Shown piece after piece: positions 34,892-43,110 of a DNA stretch of 64,000 nt (the first letter of the stretch is position 1; every line of letters starts with the position of its first letter). The stretch is from a virus. Made by a program: the position numbers and the translations under genes. The notes beneath the pieces are model-generated. The model searched no databases. It had not been told where the DNA came from and was given only the letters and a program-made list of their open reading frames with translations. The stretch covers positions 1 through 64,000 of IMG/VR virus record IMGVR_UViG_3300044732_000704; one strand, given 5' to 3'.

Positions 34892-34975
34892 AAAGGCTTC
34901 GCCTTTCAAGCTACAGCTTCTCTGTATAAGTGAAAACTTAATAAAAATACCCCTACAAGCCTTGTCCTGTAAGGG
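34892..34975 (-). terminator. Cluster of hairpins upstream of the mini-polymerase gene
   Basis: First transcribed: CCCTTACA/TGTAGGGG (34950-34975) followed by TATTTTTATT; then TACAG/CTGTA; then AAAGGC-GAA-GCCTTT (34892-34906) followed by GTCTTTTT. At least two look like terminators, so the mini-polymerase gene has either an attenuated or a separate leader. Confidence 0.6.
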
Positions 34976-34995
34976 TTTTATACATAGTTTAGCTT

Positions 34996-35136
34996 CTAAT
35001 TTTCCTCAAACACTTCCCACATCGTTTCAAGATGTTCGATTACTTCTTCCAGATGTTCCTGACTATCAATTTCCAGATAGATACTTCCATCAATAAACAT
35101 CAAAGTTTTCACCACATCATCAATACGAATCTTCAT
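34996..35136 (-). CDS. Small acidic protein
   Basis: 46 codons, ATG with GGAGG upstream. Sequence MKIRIDDVVKTLMFIDGSIY then an acidic helix. It occupies a stretch otherwise free of genes and has a possible promoter (TTAGAC, 17 bp, TACACT) at about 35161-35190. Confidence 0.55.
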   Translation of the reverse strand: MKIRIDDVVKTLMFIDGSIYLEIDSQEHLEEVIEHLETMWEVFEEN

Positions 35137-35223
35137 AGTATTCCTCCATTACTTGCTAATACACCCTTAAGTGTAACATAGATACCTTGTTTGTCTAATA
35201 ACGTTTTGGAATAAGAAAACGTG

Positions 35224-35442
35224 TTAACTAAACAAATATTCCTCAATATCACAAGTTAATATGTCACAAAGATAACTCTTAATCTCTGTCATCTCACTCC
35301 ACAACTTCTTAGCTTTATGTTTATCATTAGCTAAAATAGCTCCTGAAAGCTTAGACACCAATCCAAGCTGTACACGATACATCCCAGACAGGATGATTAG
35401 TTCTTCTAATGCTTCAGCAGGAGCTTTGTTATTATTCAACAA
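35224..35442 (-). CDS. Hypothetical helical protein
   Basis: 72 residues, helical, unrecognised. Overlaps the upstream gene by eleven bases. Confidence 0.45.
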   Translation of the reverse strand: MLNNNKAPAEALEELIILSGMYRVQLGLVSKLSGAILANDKHKAKKLWSEMTEIKSYLCDILTCDIEEYLFS

Positions 35443-35845
35443 TATCTACCCAATTCATAGTTGATACATTTTGACCATAGACACCACCGTAGAAGTAGTT
35501 ATCATCCGGCCAAGATAAATTACCTCCGTAATAACCGTTTGACGAGTTTCGATAGTCAATCACTATTTCACCTTTGGTTGTCGTGATGGAGCAACCATAT
35601 ACTTGTAAACAATCATATTCTGGGTGATTGTCGTCTGAGCCAGATAACTCTAAATCAGCAAAACCTAACACTAATGCAGGAAAGCCCAGCGCAGGTAACT
35701 CAACGTGTTCTATCCAAGTATGTGAACAACAACCAGCATCAACTTTAACAATATGGTCTCCATCGACACACTTAAACAACAACGCTTCCTTATCGTCAGC
35801 AATCATAATTTTGACAATTGTCTTACCAACCAAGAAATCACTCAT
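35432..35845 (-). CDS. Conserved phage protein, DUF7448-like
   Basis: 137 residues. The pattern DAGCCSHTWIEHVE and later ITTTKGEIVIDYRNSSNGYYGG fits a phage-wide family of unknown function that carries a 'CCS-x-W' block. The match is from memory and by eye. Confidence 0.5.
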   Translation of the reverse strand: MSDFLVGKTIVKIMIADDKEALLFKCVDGDHIVKVDAGCCSHTWIEHVELPALGFPALVLGFADLELSGSDDNHPEYDCLQVYGCSITTTKGEIVIDYRNSSNGYYGGNLSWPDDNYFYGGVYGQNVSTMNWVDIVE

Positions 35846-36132
35846 TCCACTTTCTCCTTCTCTAATTGATCAATCTGTTCATAATTATACATATCTTCGT
35901 CGTAAGAGTCAATACGTAAAAGATTACATTCTCTATTAAAGTACCGCTCTCCATCAAGAACACCAAAAGCATTATCAAACTTCATTGGCTTATCCACTCG
36001 CCAATAATCTTTTAATCGGCTATCGGGTAACTGTCCAACGAAGTCACCAACTCTCACCACTTTACCAATGTTCTCAGAGCAACGTCCAGCAACAACAATA
36101 GCTAAACAACCTTTCTCGATTTTGTTATTCAT
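35842..36132 (-). CDS. KOW/SH3-like small protein
   Basis: 96 residues. N-terminal KGCLAIVVAGRCSENIGKVVRV reads as a KOW/SH3-like barrel, often a nucleic-acid- or ribosome-binding fold. It is the first gene of the leftward block, after the promoter at 36165-36193. Confidence 0.5.
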   Translation of the reverse strand: MNNKIEKGCLAIVVAGRCSENIGKVVRVGDFVGQLPDSRLKDYWRVDKPMKFDNAFGVLDGERYFNRECNLLRIDSYDEDMYNYEQIDQLEKEKVE

Positions 36133-36164
36133 CTAAATTTCTCCATACGTTTGAACATGCAGCC

Positions 36165-36193
36165 ACTTTACACACATGCACCTCTCATGTCAA
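36165..36193 (-). promoter_or_regulatory. Sigma70-type promoter for the leftward block
   Basis: TTGACA (36188-36193), 17 bp, TAAAGT (36165-36170), at the divergence point between - and + strand blocks. Confidence 0.72.
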
Positions 36194-36287
36194 CCAGAAT
36201 CGTTTACGAATTTATTTAAAATTCTTGTTGATACAGGGAACAGATGAGCGTAGAGTTGTTCACATCGAAACGAATGAGGATTTACCG

Positions 36288-36662
36288 ATGACTACAAAGA
36301 AACCTGCAAATAAAACCACTAACCGGCATTCTGGCGATGACATCAAGATTGCTATGGCTTATGTAAGTAAAGCACGTTCCAGTAAAGATCGTGGTATTGA
36401 TTTCAATATCTCTTTTGTTAGCTTTAAGAATATGTGCAAAGCTAAGAAATGTTATTTCACAGGGTTGACATTGACAGCAGATACGTTTACAATCGACCGT
36501 ATTGATAGCAACAAGCCTTATGAAGCAGGGAATGTTGCAGCTTGTCATACAACGTTCAATAGTTTAAAGAGCATGATTGAGAATCCTGTAAATGACTTAG
36601 ATTTAGCTAAAACATTAAGAGGATTACAACGTACAGCGAAGCGGATTAAGGAGAACAAGTAA
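36288..36662 (+). CDS. Small HNH endonuclease
   Basis: 124 residues from ATG 36288 (GAGGA upstream); the frame opens at a TTG at 36225 without a ribosome site. Core CKAKKCYFTGLTL, FTIDRIDSNKPYEAGNVAAC and TFNSLKS: the DR-ID-x-N / GNV-x-AC / N-x-x-K pattern of phage HNH nucleases. It lacks the long DNA-binding tail of a homing enzyme. It lies at the start of the + strand early-type block. Confidence 0.72.
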   Translation: MTTKKPANKTTNRHSGDDIKIAMAYVSKARSSKDRGIDFNISFVSFKNMCKAKKCYFTGLTLTADTFTIDRIDSNKPYEAGNVAACHTTFNSLKSMIENPVNDLDLAKTLRGLQRTAKRIKENK

Positions 36663-36925
36663 TGTTAATGCAAGAATACATTAAACTGAAGCATCAAGCT
36701 TGGAAAGCTGTTGAAGAAGGGAGATCTTATCATTACCGTTATGGTCAATCAGTATGGAACTTGCTTCCTAAAGAAGTTTCTGATAAGATTTATTCAACCA
36801 GTTACGACTTCTTTTATTGGCCTGACACTAACGCTTTTGAAATTGATAATATCTGTCATCGTTTGTGTGAAGATTGGGTAGATAAAGAAACATCGTTACT
36901 AATTGAGATTGGACATTCAATTTAA
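36662..36925 (+). CDS. Hypothetical protein
   Basis: 87 residues, aromatic-rich, unrecognised. AAGGAG eight bases upstream; overlaps the HNH gene stop by one base. Confidence 0.5.
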   Translation: MLMQEYIKLKHQAWKAVEEGRSYHYRYGQSVWNLLPKEVSDKIYSTSYDFFYWPDTNAFEIDNICHRLCEDWVDKETSLLIEIGHSI

Positions 36926-37052
36926 ACGCTCTAGGACTGTTCTTCCAGAACAGGCAGACAAAGCCATGCTTTGCTGTATTCATTCTAAGACGTTTTAACA
37001 GCTAAGCTATACGTTGGCTTAGGATAACATAAATAATCGCTCATAGAGCGTT
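36925..37052. repeat. Structured intergenic element, copy D
   Basis: AACGCTCTA (36925-36933) and TAGAGCGTT (37044-37052) pair perfectly. Between them are three hairpins: CTGTTCT-tcc-AGAACAG, CAAAGC-cat-GCTTTG and CTAAGC...GCTTAG, giving a cloverleaf-like fold. The 3' arm runs into the GGAGG of the next gene. Confidence 0.65.
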
Positions 37053-37065
37053 GTAGGAGGAATAA

Positions 37066-37485
37066 ATGAGTGTAGATGCTAAACTGTTTGTATGTGCTGG
37101 TAAAGAAGTGGCTTTGGATTTGTTAAGTAATGTATTGACTGTCATTAAAAATGAGTCTTTAGGGTTTTACGGTGGTCGTAGTAATGAGTATGAACCACAT
37201 TTTATGGGCAGTATTGCTAGTTTCTACATTGGTTTTAAATATCGTCCAGTAGGGTTAGACACCAGCTTTCAGAAGCGTCAATTATCTATCCACTTCGGTT
37301 GTGACTCTGATTATTCAGACACATATGAAGGTGATAAAGTAATCCTCAGCTTAGGTTGTTGGGGTAGTAGCGATGAAATTATGAAAACTTTAGCAAAAGA
37401 GCTTGCACAGTTTGGTGATGTGTATTATGATCATAACGATTGTGATACAGAAGATTTTGTTAAATTGTACAGCAAAGGAGAATAA
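37066..37485 (+). CDS. Hypothetical protein
   Basis: 139 residues, alpha/beta with a beta-rich middle. The ribosome site GGAGG directly follows element copy D, so the element could control its translation. Unrecognised. Confidence 0.5.
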   Translation: MSVDAKLFVCAGKEVALDLLSNVLTVIKNESLGFYGGRSNEYEPHFMGSIASFYIGFKYRPVGLDTSFQKRQLSIHFGCDSDYSDTYEGDKVILSLGCWGSSDEIMKTLAKELAQFGDVYYDHNDCDTEDFVKLYSKGE

Positions 37486-37487
37486 AT

Positions 37488-37634
37488 ATGATTACCTTTA
37501 CATGGATTCTAATGATTGCAAATTTTTGGATCTCTTTAATACCTGAGAACACTTCCATGACCTTAAAAGTTGTTAACTTAATATGTGGGTTAAATTGCAT
37601 GGTGATGTTACTAAGCCATTACAAATTAATTTAA
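37488..37634 (+). CDS. Small membrane protein
   Basis: 48 codons, AAAGGAG upstream, two hydrophobic segments (about 3-19 and 28-44). Its last bases form the 5' arm of element copy E. Confidence 0.5.
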   Translation: MITFTWILMIANFWISLIPENTSMTLKVVNLICGLNCMVMLLSHYKLI

Positions 37635-37729
37635 ACGCAATAGGAAGCGTTCTAGGCCACGATAATTTATCCCAATACATTCGGATAGGATTAAGGAGAA
37701 AGTGGCTTAGAATTAATTGTAGAGCGTTA
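37634..37729. repeat. Structured intergenic element, copy E
   Basis: AACGC at 37634 and GTAGAGCGTT at 37720-37729. Inside, TCTAGGCCAC pairs with GTGGCTTAGA and TATCC with GGATA. The TTAATTGTAGAGCGTT end matches copies A, B and C. Confidence 0.55.
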
Positions 37730-37758
37730 TAGAGCATGTTTGGATGAGGAGAGGGATC

Positions 37759-37959
37759 GTGGTTAGATGTTTTCTAATACTGGTGGCTACATTATCATGT
37801 TTCACTGCAAACACAGCAACAACTGATTTTAAATATAAGAAAGTGGTTGACAAAGAGCTGAGAAGTCAGTACTATCGTGAATGTAAATTAGACAAGGGTG
37901 AAAACTGTCATATGTTTTCATTCAACAAAGCTGTTAAACTTGAAATTGTGGAGGGATAG
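37759..37959 (+). CDS. Small exported protein with signal peptide
   Basis: 66 residues from GTG 37759, after GAGGAGAGG. Signal peptide VRCFLILVATLSCFTANTA, then a basic domain with two Cys (ECKLDKGENC). An ATG at 37744 in the same frame would add five residues but has no ribosome site. Probably periplasmic. Confidence 0.5.
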   Translation: MVRCFLILVATLSCFTANTATTDFKYKKVVDKELRSQYYRECKLDKGENCHMFSFNKAVKLEIVEG

Positions 37960-37962
37960 AGA

Positions 37963-38361
37963 GTGAAGAAAGATAAATTGATTGCACTCTTACAACAGAT
38001 TGACGGTAATCCTGACATCTACCTGTGGAATGGTTTTGTTGATGATTGGGTTGACATTGAACCAAATCTGGTTAAAACAGAATTTGTCAAGCATAGTAAA
38101 AGTCACGTCGCAGGTTTAATTCGATTTCAGTATATGCAGCAAGTTGGGACGTTTGAATTAACTGAGCAACAAGAAGTGGAAGTATCTGTTATTGTGGAGA
38201 ATAGTTATAATAAACATTACAAAGCTTGGGATTTACCTAATCGTTTTGTAAGTGATGAACAGTTCAAACAGTGGTATGATAAAAAGAAAGTTGTCTATCT
38301 GATGAACACTAAAACCAAAGGTGTCACGTATTCCGATAGGATTGGAGACATGAGGTATTAA
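37963..38361 (+). CDS. Hypothetical protein, GTG start
   Basis: 132 residues. N-terminus DKLIALLQQIDGNPDIYLW is the small phage family pattern (also seen in 46059-46268) of unknown role. Unrecognised otherwise. Confidence 0.5.
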   Translation: MKKDKLIALLQQIDGNPDIYLWNGFVDDWVDIEPNLVKTEFVKHSKSHVAGLIRFQYMQQVGTFELTEQQEVEVSVIVENSYNKHYKAWDLPNRFVSDEQFKQWYDKKKVVYLMNTKTKGVTYSDRIGDMRY

Positions 38362-38362
38362 C

Positions 38363-38539
38363 ATGAACAGAAAGAATACAATTAAATACATTCATCCCAT
38401 AGTAGGTGAAGTGTGGATTGATAAGAAAACAACAGCAGTTGAATTGTATTCTGAAAAAGAATATGATAAACTGAATGAGTTGATTCAGACGGAATACAAG
38501 AAATGTTATGGGAACTTAGTTCCTGTTGTTGAACGATAG
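38363..38539 (+). CDS. Small hypothetical protein
   Basis: 58 codons starting one base after the preceding stop; coupled translation is likely. Alpha-beta, Lys- and Glu-rich. Confidence 0.5.
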   Translation: MNRKNTIKYIHPIVGEVWIDKKTTAVELYSEKEYDKLNELIQTEYKKCYGNLVPVVER

Positions 38540-38565
38540 AATATTTAAACTTAAAGGAGAATATT

Positions 38566-39195
38566 ATGAAACCATTTAATACATTAAACCAAATCGAACT
38601 GGCTACTCTGACAGATGAACAAGTGCAAGAATATGTTGACTATGCTTGTGCTGAGAAAGGAATTCCGTCAGTGTTCACAGTGATTGAACAACCAGAATCG
38701 TTGAAATCGCAATCTGACATTACACTGATGAGTTTTTCAGAATTTGTTGTAGACGAAGAAACTGGTAAGAAGATTGCTCAAATCTTGGCTGATTCTAATC
38801 AGTATAGGAAAGAATACAATAGTAATGCTTATGAAATTACAACAGCGGATTACTACACTGTTAAACCAAAGCTAATTCGCACTAAGTCACCACAGCTTGT
38901 TGCTAAAGAGGCTGTTGAGAATGCTAAACTTACTCGTGAGTGGAAAGCATATAATGAAGCTTCTGAAGTTCAGAGCCAAGCCATGAATGACCGTCAGAAA
39001 TTGATTGATGAATTATATGATACGATTTACGAAGCACGTTCATTTGTTAATAAGAAAGACTCACTGATTTCTGCATACGATAAGTATCTGTCTATGGCAG
39101 GCGGTGATCGAGAAATCGCTACACGATTCTTTGAGAACACGTATAGTGCTACACAATATGAATTAATCCGAGATTACATTTTAGGAAATGTTTAA
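38566..39195 (+). CDS. Hypothetical protein
   Basis: 209 residues, helical, acidic; strong AAAGGAGAA ribosome site. No motif. Last gene before a terminator. Confidence 0.5.
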   Translation: MKPFNTLNQIELATLTDEQVQEYVDYACAEKGIPSVFTVIEQPESLKSQSDITLMSFSEFVVDEETGKKIAQILADSNQYRKEYNSNAYEITTADYYTVKPKLIRTKSPQLVAKEAVENAKLTREWKAYNEASEVQSQAMNDRQKLIDELYDTIYEARSFVNKKDSLISAYDKYLSMAGGDREIATRFFENTYSATQYELIRDYILGNV

Positions 39196-39217
39196 ATTTA
39201 TATCTAATATTCCAATA

Positions 39218-39240
39218 GCCCGCATTAGCGGGCATTGTTT
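39218..39240 (+). terminator. Rho-independent terminator
   Basis: GCCCGC-ATTA-GCGGGC followed by ATTGTTTTAT. Confidence 0.78.
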
Positions 39241-39652
39241 TATGTAGGAAATGATCAATCCGTCATTTCAATCTGCACGGATAAATTTAGAAATTGAGAA
39301 TAATTTAGTTGGAATGTTGACAGATGCAGGTAGAACTCGTTAAGGAATTCAGTGCAAAACTCGACCATTAAAATACGCATCGGCAACTTTTTCATTCTAT
39401 CCTCGACACGAAAATAGTTGGAAAATCAACAAGTAATGATTGAAATCCCATTCAATATCCCACACGATCACTAACCCAGTGATTGCATCACTATCAATTC
39501 AGCCAGCAACACAGCCAGAAAATTCCAGCAAACGCAAATGGGAATGATTCTCAATAACAAACAACACTGTCGATAAATTTTACACACGCTGTAATGAAAG
39601 TTGACATAGCCTGTCAAAATAATTTACACGATAAATAAATACATAAAAGCTA

Positions 39653-39681
39653 TTGACAAAGCTTGTTAGCTTGTGTTATTC
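39653..39681 (+). promoter_or_regulatory. Sigma70-type promoter
   Basis: TTGACA (39653-39658), 17 bp, TTATTC (39676-39681). Confidence 0.6.
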
Positions 39682-39766
39682 GCGTATACGTTCATTTACA
39701 AGGCGTCAAATAAATTGACAAACAATTCAGCCAGTGGAAATAATTTAAAATAAATAGAAATAAAGC

Positions 39767-39794
39767 TTGTGTTATGTTTTAGCTGTGATAGATT
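39767..39794 (+). promoter_or_regulatory. Probable promoter for the following cluster
   Basis: TTGTGT (39767-39772), 16 bp, TAGATT (39789-39794), about 40 bases before the gene at 39833. Confidence 0.5.
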
Positions 39795-39832
39795 GAACGT
39801 ATTGAAACAACACAAAGCAAGGTAGAAACAAG

Positions 39833-40141
39833 ATGAAAGATAAATTCAGAAACAAAGACGGCTCATTGACAGTATATTCTCTGCGTTGTGGGAATATCCA
39901 ACGTTATGAGAAAAATCAATTTAGTGTTGAACTGTATCACGAAGATTGTGTTTACCATGTACGTTATTTTAACCGCAATGGTGATTTTGGTAAACCGTTT
40001 AACGACTTATCCGGCGGTCGATTCTGGTTAAGCTTTGACGATAACAATTTAACGCAAGCGAAAAAAGTATATAATAAGCTTGCAAAAGCTGTTGAATGCG
40101 GTTATTTTGATTCTAATGTTTTAAATTATGGTGGTGTTTAA
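39833..40141 (+). CDS. Hypothetical protein
   Basis: 102 residues, basic and aromatic. Leader AAGGTAGAAACAAG before ATG rather than the AAGGAG used elsewhere; the same leader precedes 40352. First gene of a cluster with distinct style. Confidence 0.5.
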   Translation: MKDKFRNKDGSLTVYSLRCGNIQRYEKNQFSVELYHEDCVYHVRYFNRNGDFGKPFNDLSGGRFWLSFDDNNLTQAKKVYNKLAKAVECGYFDSNVLNYGGV

Positions 40142-40142
40142 G

Positions 40143-40355
40143 ATGATTAAACAAGGTGATTATTACAAAGCCAAACAAGCGCTTGTTATTGGTCGTTGCA
40201 AACCAAAACAAGGTGATATATTCTGGATTACTAGCCCGTCATATTCTAATAATGAATTTGTGACGATTGCCAGAAAGGGTAAAACCGCAGCAAACGGGTA
40301 TAGTGTACCAGTCCAACAATTTTTAGAATTCTTCGATAAGGTAGAAACAAGATGA
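40143..40355 (+). CDS. Hypothetical small beta protein
   Basis: 70 residues from ATG 40143 (MIKQGDYYKAKQ); the frame opens earlier at 40128 but there overlaps the previous gene. KOW-like sequence GRCKPKQGDIFWI. Unrecognised. Confidence 0.45.
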   Translation: MIKQGDYYKAKQALVIGRCKPKQGDIFWITSPSYSNNEFVTIARKGKTAANGYSVPVQQFLEFFDKVETR

Positions 40356-40564
40356 AAGCATCAAAAGAAATCCGCGATCAATTGCATCCGGTGATCCGGC
40401 AATTATTCCCAGTGTTTGCAGAGTTGGATATTGATGATCAATTCATGGTAAACGGCAATACTTACAAAAAGATCAGTAGTCGGACCGCTAGAATTGTTGC
40501 ACCGGTGGAATACTCGAATCGTTGGTTTTATTTTGGACAGAATGACAAGGTAATGAAAGTATGA
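40352..40564 (+). CDS. Hypothetical protein
   Basis: 70 residues, leader AAGGTAGAAACAAG. Overlaps both neighbours by four bases. Unrecognised. Confidence 0.45.
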   Translation: MKASKEIRDQLHPVIRQLFPVFAELDIDDQFMVNGNTYKKISSRTARIVAPVEYSNRWFYFGQNDKVMKV

Positions 40565-40659
40565 AATTATCAAAGCAATCTGTTGACAACGCAATATTCC
40601 TTGTTGTAAGCTTTACGTGTTCTTTAATTGGTGGGTTTATGGCCTTGGCTGGATTCTGA
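40561..40659 (+). CDS. Single-span membrane micro-protein
   Basis: 32 codons, ATGA overlap with the previous gene. One hydrophobic helix (IFLVVSFTCSLIGGFMALAG). Confidence 0.4.
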   Translation: MKLSKQSVDNAIFLVVSFTCSLIGGFMALAGF

Positions 40660-40675
40660 ATTAATAGGTGATAAT

Positions 40676-40822
40676 ATGAGCTTAGATAAATTTGTTACAA
40701 TGTATCTTGATTGGGTAAATAATTTTATATCGGTTCAACGTTTTGCAGATCATTATCAGATCAGCGTTGATACTGCTTGGAAAATTATTGAGATTGGTCA
40801 CAGTATCGGAGAATTAAAATGA
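40676..40822 (+). CDS. Small protein with HTH-like helix pair
   Basis: 48 residues from ATG 40676. VQRFADHYQISVDTAWKIIE reads as a helix-turn-helix. May be a small regulator. The frame opens earlier but overlaps 40561-40659. Confidence 0.4.
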   Translation: MSLDKFVTMYLDWVNNFISVQRFADHYQISVDTAWKIIEIGHSIGELK

Positions 40823-40983
40823 ATCGTTTACAATTAATCGCACAAGCTGCTAAAGTAGTTCAATCTGAGAACAAAAACAGCTTTAAGGGTATTGAAAGAC
40901 AAGTGCTGTCAATCGTTGATCGGGAATATGTCAACAAACAAAAAGACGTTGACAATGTGACAGAACTCGATTTTAATAATTAA
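40819..40983 (+). CDS. Small hypothetical protein
   Basis: 54 codons, four-base overlap with the preceding gene; helical N-terminus, acidic tail. Confidence 0.45.
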   Translation: MNRLQLIAQAAKVVQSENKNSFKGIERQVLSIVDREYVNKQKDVDNVTELDFNN

Positions 40984-40986
40984 AGC

Positions 40987-41016
40987 TTGTTTCTTTATAT
41001 ACTACTGGCTTATAAT
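40987..41016 (+). promoter_or_regulatory. Probable promoter
   Basis: TTGTTT (40987-40992), 18 bp, TATAAT (41011-41016), about 60 bases before 41078. Confidence 0.5.
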
Positions 41017-41077
41017 TTGAGTCAGTAGCAATAAGCAAACAATCGGCAATATTGCCAACAAAACAAGGTAAAACATC

Positions 41078-41485
41078 ATGCAATTATCAAGCGTAGAATA
41101 TTGGAAAGAAGTTTCAGCACTGGCGCAAATGATTGTCAGCGAAGCAGCAGACTATGCTGGTTGTAATACGGCGGATACTTTTGATCGGGATACTGTTTTA
41201 GAAAAAATACATGACTTTGTATTACCTGAAACAATCGACGGCCATCAGTGGGTTGTTTACTACGCATACAATCTTTCAGTGTTGGAAAATTCCGACAATT
41301 CAGATTACATGGTTGATAACTTAGGTGCTGAAAGTGCTGGTGAAGTGCTGAAAGAATCTGGTTTATCTGGTTTGCATTCTGCCTTAGCTTTTTGGGCTTT
41401 GTATGCTGACGTTCAAGATCGTATTGAGTCAGCGTTAGATCAATACGAAAGCAATTTAGAATCAGAAGAAGGGGATCAGGAATGA
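41078..41485 (+). CDS. Hypothetical acidic protein
   Basis: 135 residues, helical and acidic; begins MQLSSVEYWKEVSALAQMI. A partial ribosome site, AAGG, lies 12 bases upstream. The family is not recognised. Confidence 0.5.
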   Translation: MQLSSVEYWKEVSALAQMIVSEAADYAGCNTADTFDRDTVLEKIHDFVLPETIDGHQWVVYYAYNLSVLENSDNSDYMVDNLGAESAGEVLKESGLSGLHSALAFWALYADVQDRIESALDQYESNLESEEGDQE

Positions 41486-41733
41486 TCCCAGTAATCCAAG
41501 CAATCGAAGCAACAGCACAAAGCGATTTAGACCTTATTCTGGCTATCAAGGCATTAAGCTTTGAGGAAATTGAACAATTGACAGACCATTTGATTATCTG
41601 TCATAAAACAGGTAATCAGTTTACAGTGAAAGCAACACGGAAAAGTTTTATAAATATTCTTGCTGAGCTGTTGACAGGCAAGTTAAGATCTTGCTACTCT
41701 TTACGCATTGAACGTTTTCAATATAAATTCTAA
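41482..41733 (+). CDS. Hypothetical protein
   Basis: 83 residues, helical then basic beta tail. ATGA overlap with the previous gene. Confidence 0.45.
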   Translation: MIPVIQAIEATAQSDLDLILAIKALSFEEIEQLTDHLIICHKTGNQFTVKATRKSFINILAELLTGKLRSCYSLRIERFQYKF

Positions 41734-41754
41734 TTCAATTACAAGGGCTTTATC

Positions 41755-42114
41755 ATGAACAAACAAGCAATCAAAACAGCATTACAACAGCAAGTGGACA
41801 GCCTGATCAATCGTGGTCGTATTCCTTGCTTTGAATTTGAACGCATGATCGATAACGAAAAAGAATGGTTTGTTGTTGACTTCGAAGTCACAGATAAAGG
41901 CGTAGAATTCAGCTTTGACCAAGCAAACCTTGCTGTTTCTTTTGACGGGAACATCGAACAATTATCAGAAAACTATTTTCTCATCCCGTTTGACAATGCG
42001 GAATATCTGGTAAATAATGTTGAAAGTTTAGATGAATATCTGTATGTTATTTCAGATAACATCCGTGACGGGTATTTGTATTCGAATGGTATTGCAACAG
42101 ATTCTGAGGAATAA
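41755..42114 (+). CDS. Hypothetical acidic protein
   Basis: 119 residues; ACAAGGG upstream. Strongly acidic C-terminal half could mimic DNA, but this is only a compositional hint. Confidence 0.45.
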   Translation: MNKQAIKTALQQQVDSLINRGRIPCFEFERMIDNEKEWFVVDFEVTDKGVEFSFDQANLAVSFDGNIEQLSENYFLIPFDNAEYLVNNVESLDEYLYVISDNIRDGYLYSNGIATDSEE

Positions 42115-42119
42115 ACAAG

Positions 42120-42260
42120 ATGTCAAAAAGTTTTAAATTCAATCCAGACAACACAAAGCAGGATAACAAGCAAACCAAGCTCAAAGCAAAAGAGCAAGGC
42201 AAGCAAACTAAGCAATTTTGGCGCAATGTAGCAAGCCAACAACACAAGGATACAATCTAA
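42120..42260 (+). CDS. Small Lys/Gln-rich protein
   Basis: 46 codons, highly polar (NTKQDNKQTKLKAKEQGKQ). One-base overlap with the next start (TAATG). Possibly nucleic-acid-binding. Confidence 0.4.
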   Translation: MSKSFKFNPDNTKQDNKQTKLKAKEQGKQTKQFWRNVASQQHKDTI

Positions 42261-42376
42261 TGGTTATTTACTTCCGTACAAGAACTCAAGCTCGGGTTCA
42301 TGCTGTAAAGACGGGCAACAAAGCCACGACAACCAAGGCGGAAAAGGGCTGGGCTGTTAGCTTGAAAAAGAAATAA
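42260..42376 (+). CDS. Small basic protein
   Basis: 38 codons, Arg- and Lys-rich (FRTRTQARVHAVKTGNK). Coupled to the preceding gene and followed by a terminator. Confidence 0.4.
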   Translation: MVIYFRTRTQARVHAVKTGNKATTTKAEKGWAVSLKKK

Positions 42377-42387
42377 ATAATTTTATA

Positions 42388-42416
42388 AAAAGGGCTTTAC
42401 AGCCCTTTTGTTTTGT
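42388..42416 (+). terminator. Rho-independent terminator
   Basis: AAAAGGGCT-TTAC-AGCCCTTTT followed by GTTTTGTT. Confidence 0.8.
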
Positions 42417-42478
42417 TCTAAGATTGTTTTATCAAGTGCTGAAATTGGTTCAGCGCTAGAATCTGAAAGGGTAGAACC

Positions 42479-42739
42479 ATGTTAGTATTAATTTTCGTTT
42501 TTATTGCTGTAGCTTTACCGATTATTGTTATCTGGACAAGCCATGCAATTATCGCTTGGCAAGATGAGAAGCAATCAACAAGCTTTTCAGCAATTTATGC
42601 TGAAATGCAACGGGAAATTAAATTGAAAGAGATTCACCGCCAAGCTTCAGCTGTAGCAATGACAAAGAAATTAGACTGGCAACAAGATAGAGCATACAAA
42701 GACGAATACCGCCGTTTATTCTTGGAAAATTGCTTATAA
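42479..42739 (+). CDS. Membrane protein with cytoplasmic helical tail
   Basis: 86 residues. One N-terminal membrane helix (about 2-24) followed by a charged helix with paired KEIHRQAS and YKDEYRRLF segments. Leader GGGTAGAACC. Unrecognised. Confidence 0.5.
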   Translation: MLVLIFVFIAVALPIIVIWTSHAIIAWQDEKQSTSFSAIYAEMQREIKLKEIHRQASAVAMTKKLDWQQDRAYKDEYRRLFLENCL

Positions 42740-42747
42740 AATATCGG

Positions 42748-42782
42748 TTGACAGCATAACGCCAGCATTCTAAAATGCTGGC
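42748..42782 (+). promoter_or_regulatory. Promoter with palindrome across the -10
   Basis: TTGACA (42748-42753), 17 bp, TAAAAT (42771-42776). GCCAGCATT (42761-42769) pairs perfectly with AATGCTGGC (42774-42782) over the -10. Confidence 0.6.
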
Positions 42783-42809
42783 TATTCCTAACAAAGTAAG
42801 GGTTTTAAA

Positions 42810-42941
42810 ATGAAAATTGACAATGCATTAATCGTTTTATCTGTTGCACTGGGTACGTTTGGTATCTATAGCGTAGAATCTGCAATTACTTGGTTTTGTG
42901 GTGCTGTAATGGCTGGCGTTTTAATTGCTTTAAATGATTAA
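42810..42941 (+). CDS. Small membrane protein
   Basis: 43 codons, two hydrophobic segments (NALIVLSVALGTFGIY and GAVMAGVLIAL). Leader AAGTAAGGG. Confidence 0.45.
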   Translation: MKIDNALIVLSVALGTFGIYSVESAITWFCGAVMAGVLIALND

Positions 42942-42953
42942 GGGATAGAACCA

Positions 42954-43058
42954 ATGACAACAAACGATTATATCATCTTAGGGATGATCATCTATGCGGT
43001 AGTGCTGGCATTCTTGATTGGCGCTATTGCTAACAATGTAAGAAATAATAAGGACTAA
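42954..43058 (+). CDS. Single-span membrane micro-protein
   Basis: 34 codons, one helix (ILGMIIYAVVLAFLIGAIA). Leader AAGGGATAGAACCA. Last gene of the cluster. Confidence 0.45.
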   Translation: MTTNDYIILGMIIYAVVLAFLIGAIANNVRNNKD

Positions 43059-43086
43059 AGTATAAACATCAAATATAACACACTCA

Positions 43087-43110
43087 AAAGCCCGCATAGC
43101 GGGCTTTGTT
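43087..43110. terminator. Rho-independent terminator
   Basis: AAAGCCCGC-ATA-GCGGGCTTT followed by GTTGTTT. Confidence 0.82.

Larger units (their letters stand above)
39241..39832. other. Long non-coding promoter region
   Basis: About 590 bases with no gene on either strand. It is AT-rich and carries several TTGACA boxes (39333, 39601, 39653, 39717), one inside the palindrome TTGACA-tagcc-TGTCAA at 39601-39617, and a repeated AATTCAGCCAG. It looks like a control region for the next gene cluster; an origin is possible but unproved. Confidence 0.5.

Noticed and set aside
36225-36287. TTG-start extension of the HNH gene
   Set aside because: No ribosome site before the TTG; ATG 36288 has GAGGA at good spacing.
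36925-37052. Element copy D as a tRNA or hammerhead ribozyme
   Set aside because: Although cloverleaf-like, it lacks the T-loop consensus and an anticodon arm of proper size, and no hammerhead core (CTGATGA ... GAAA) is present.
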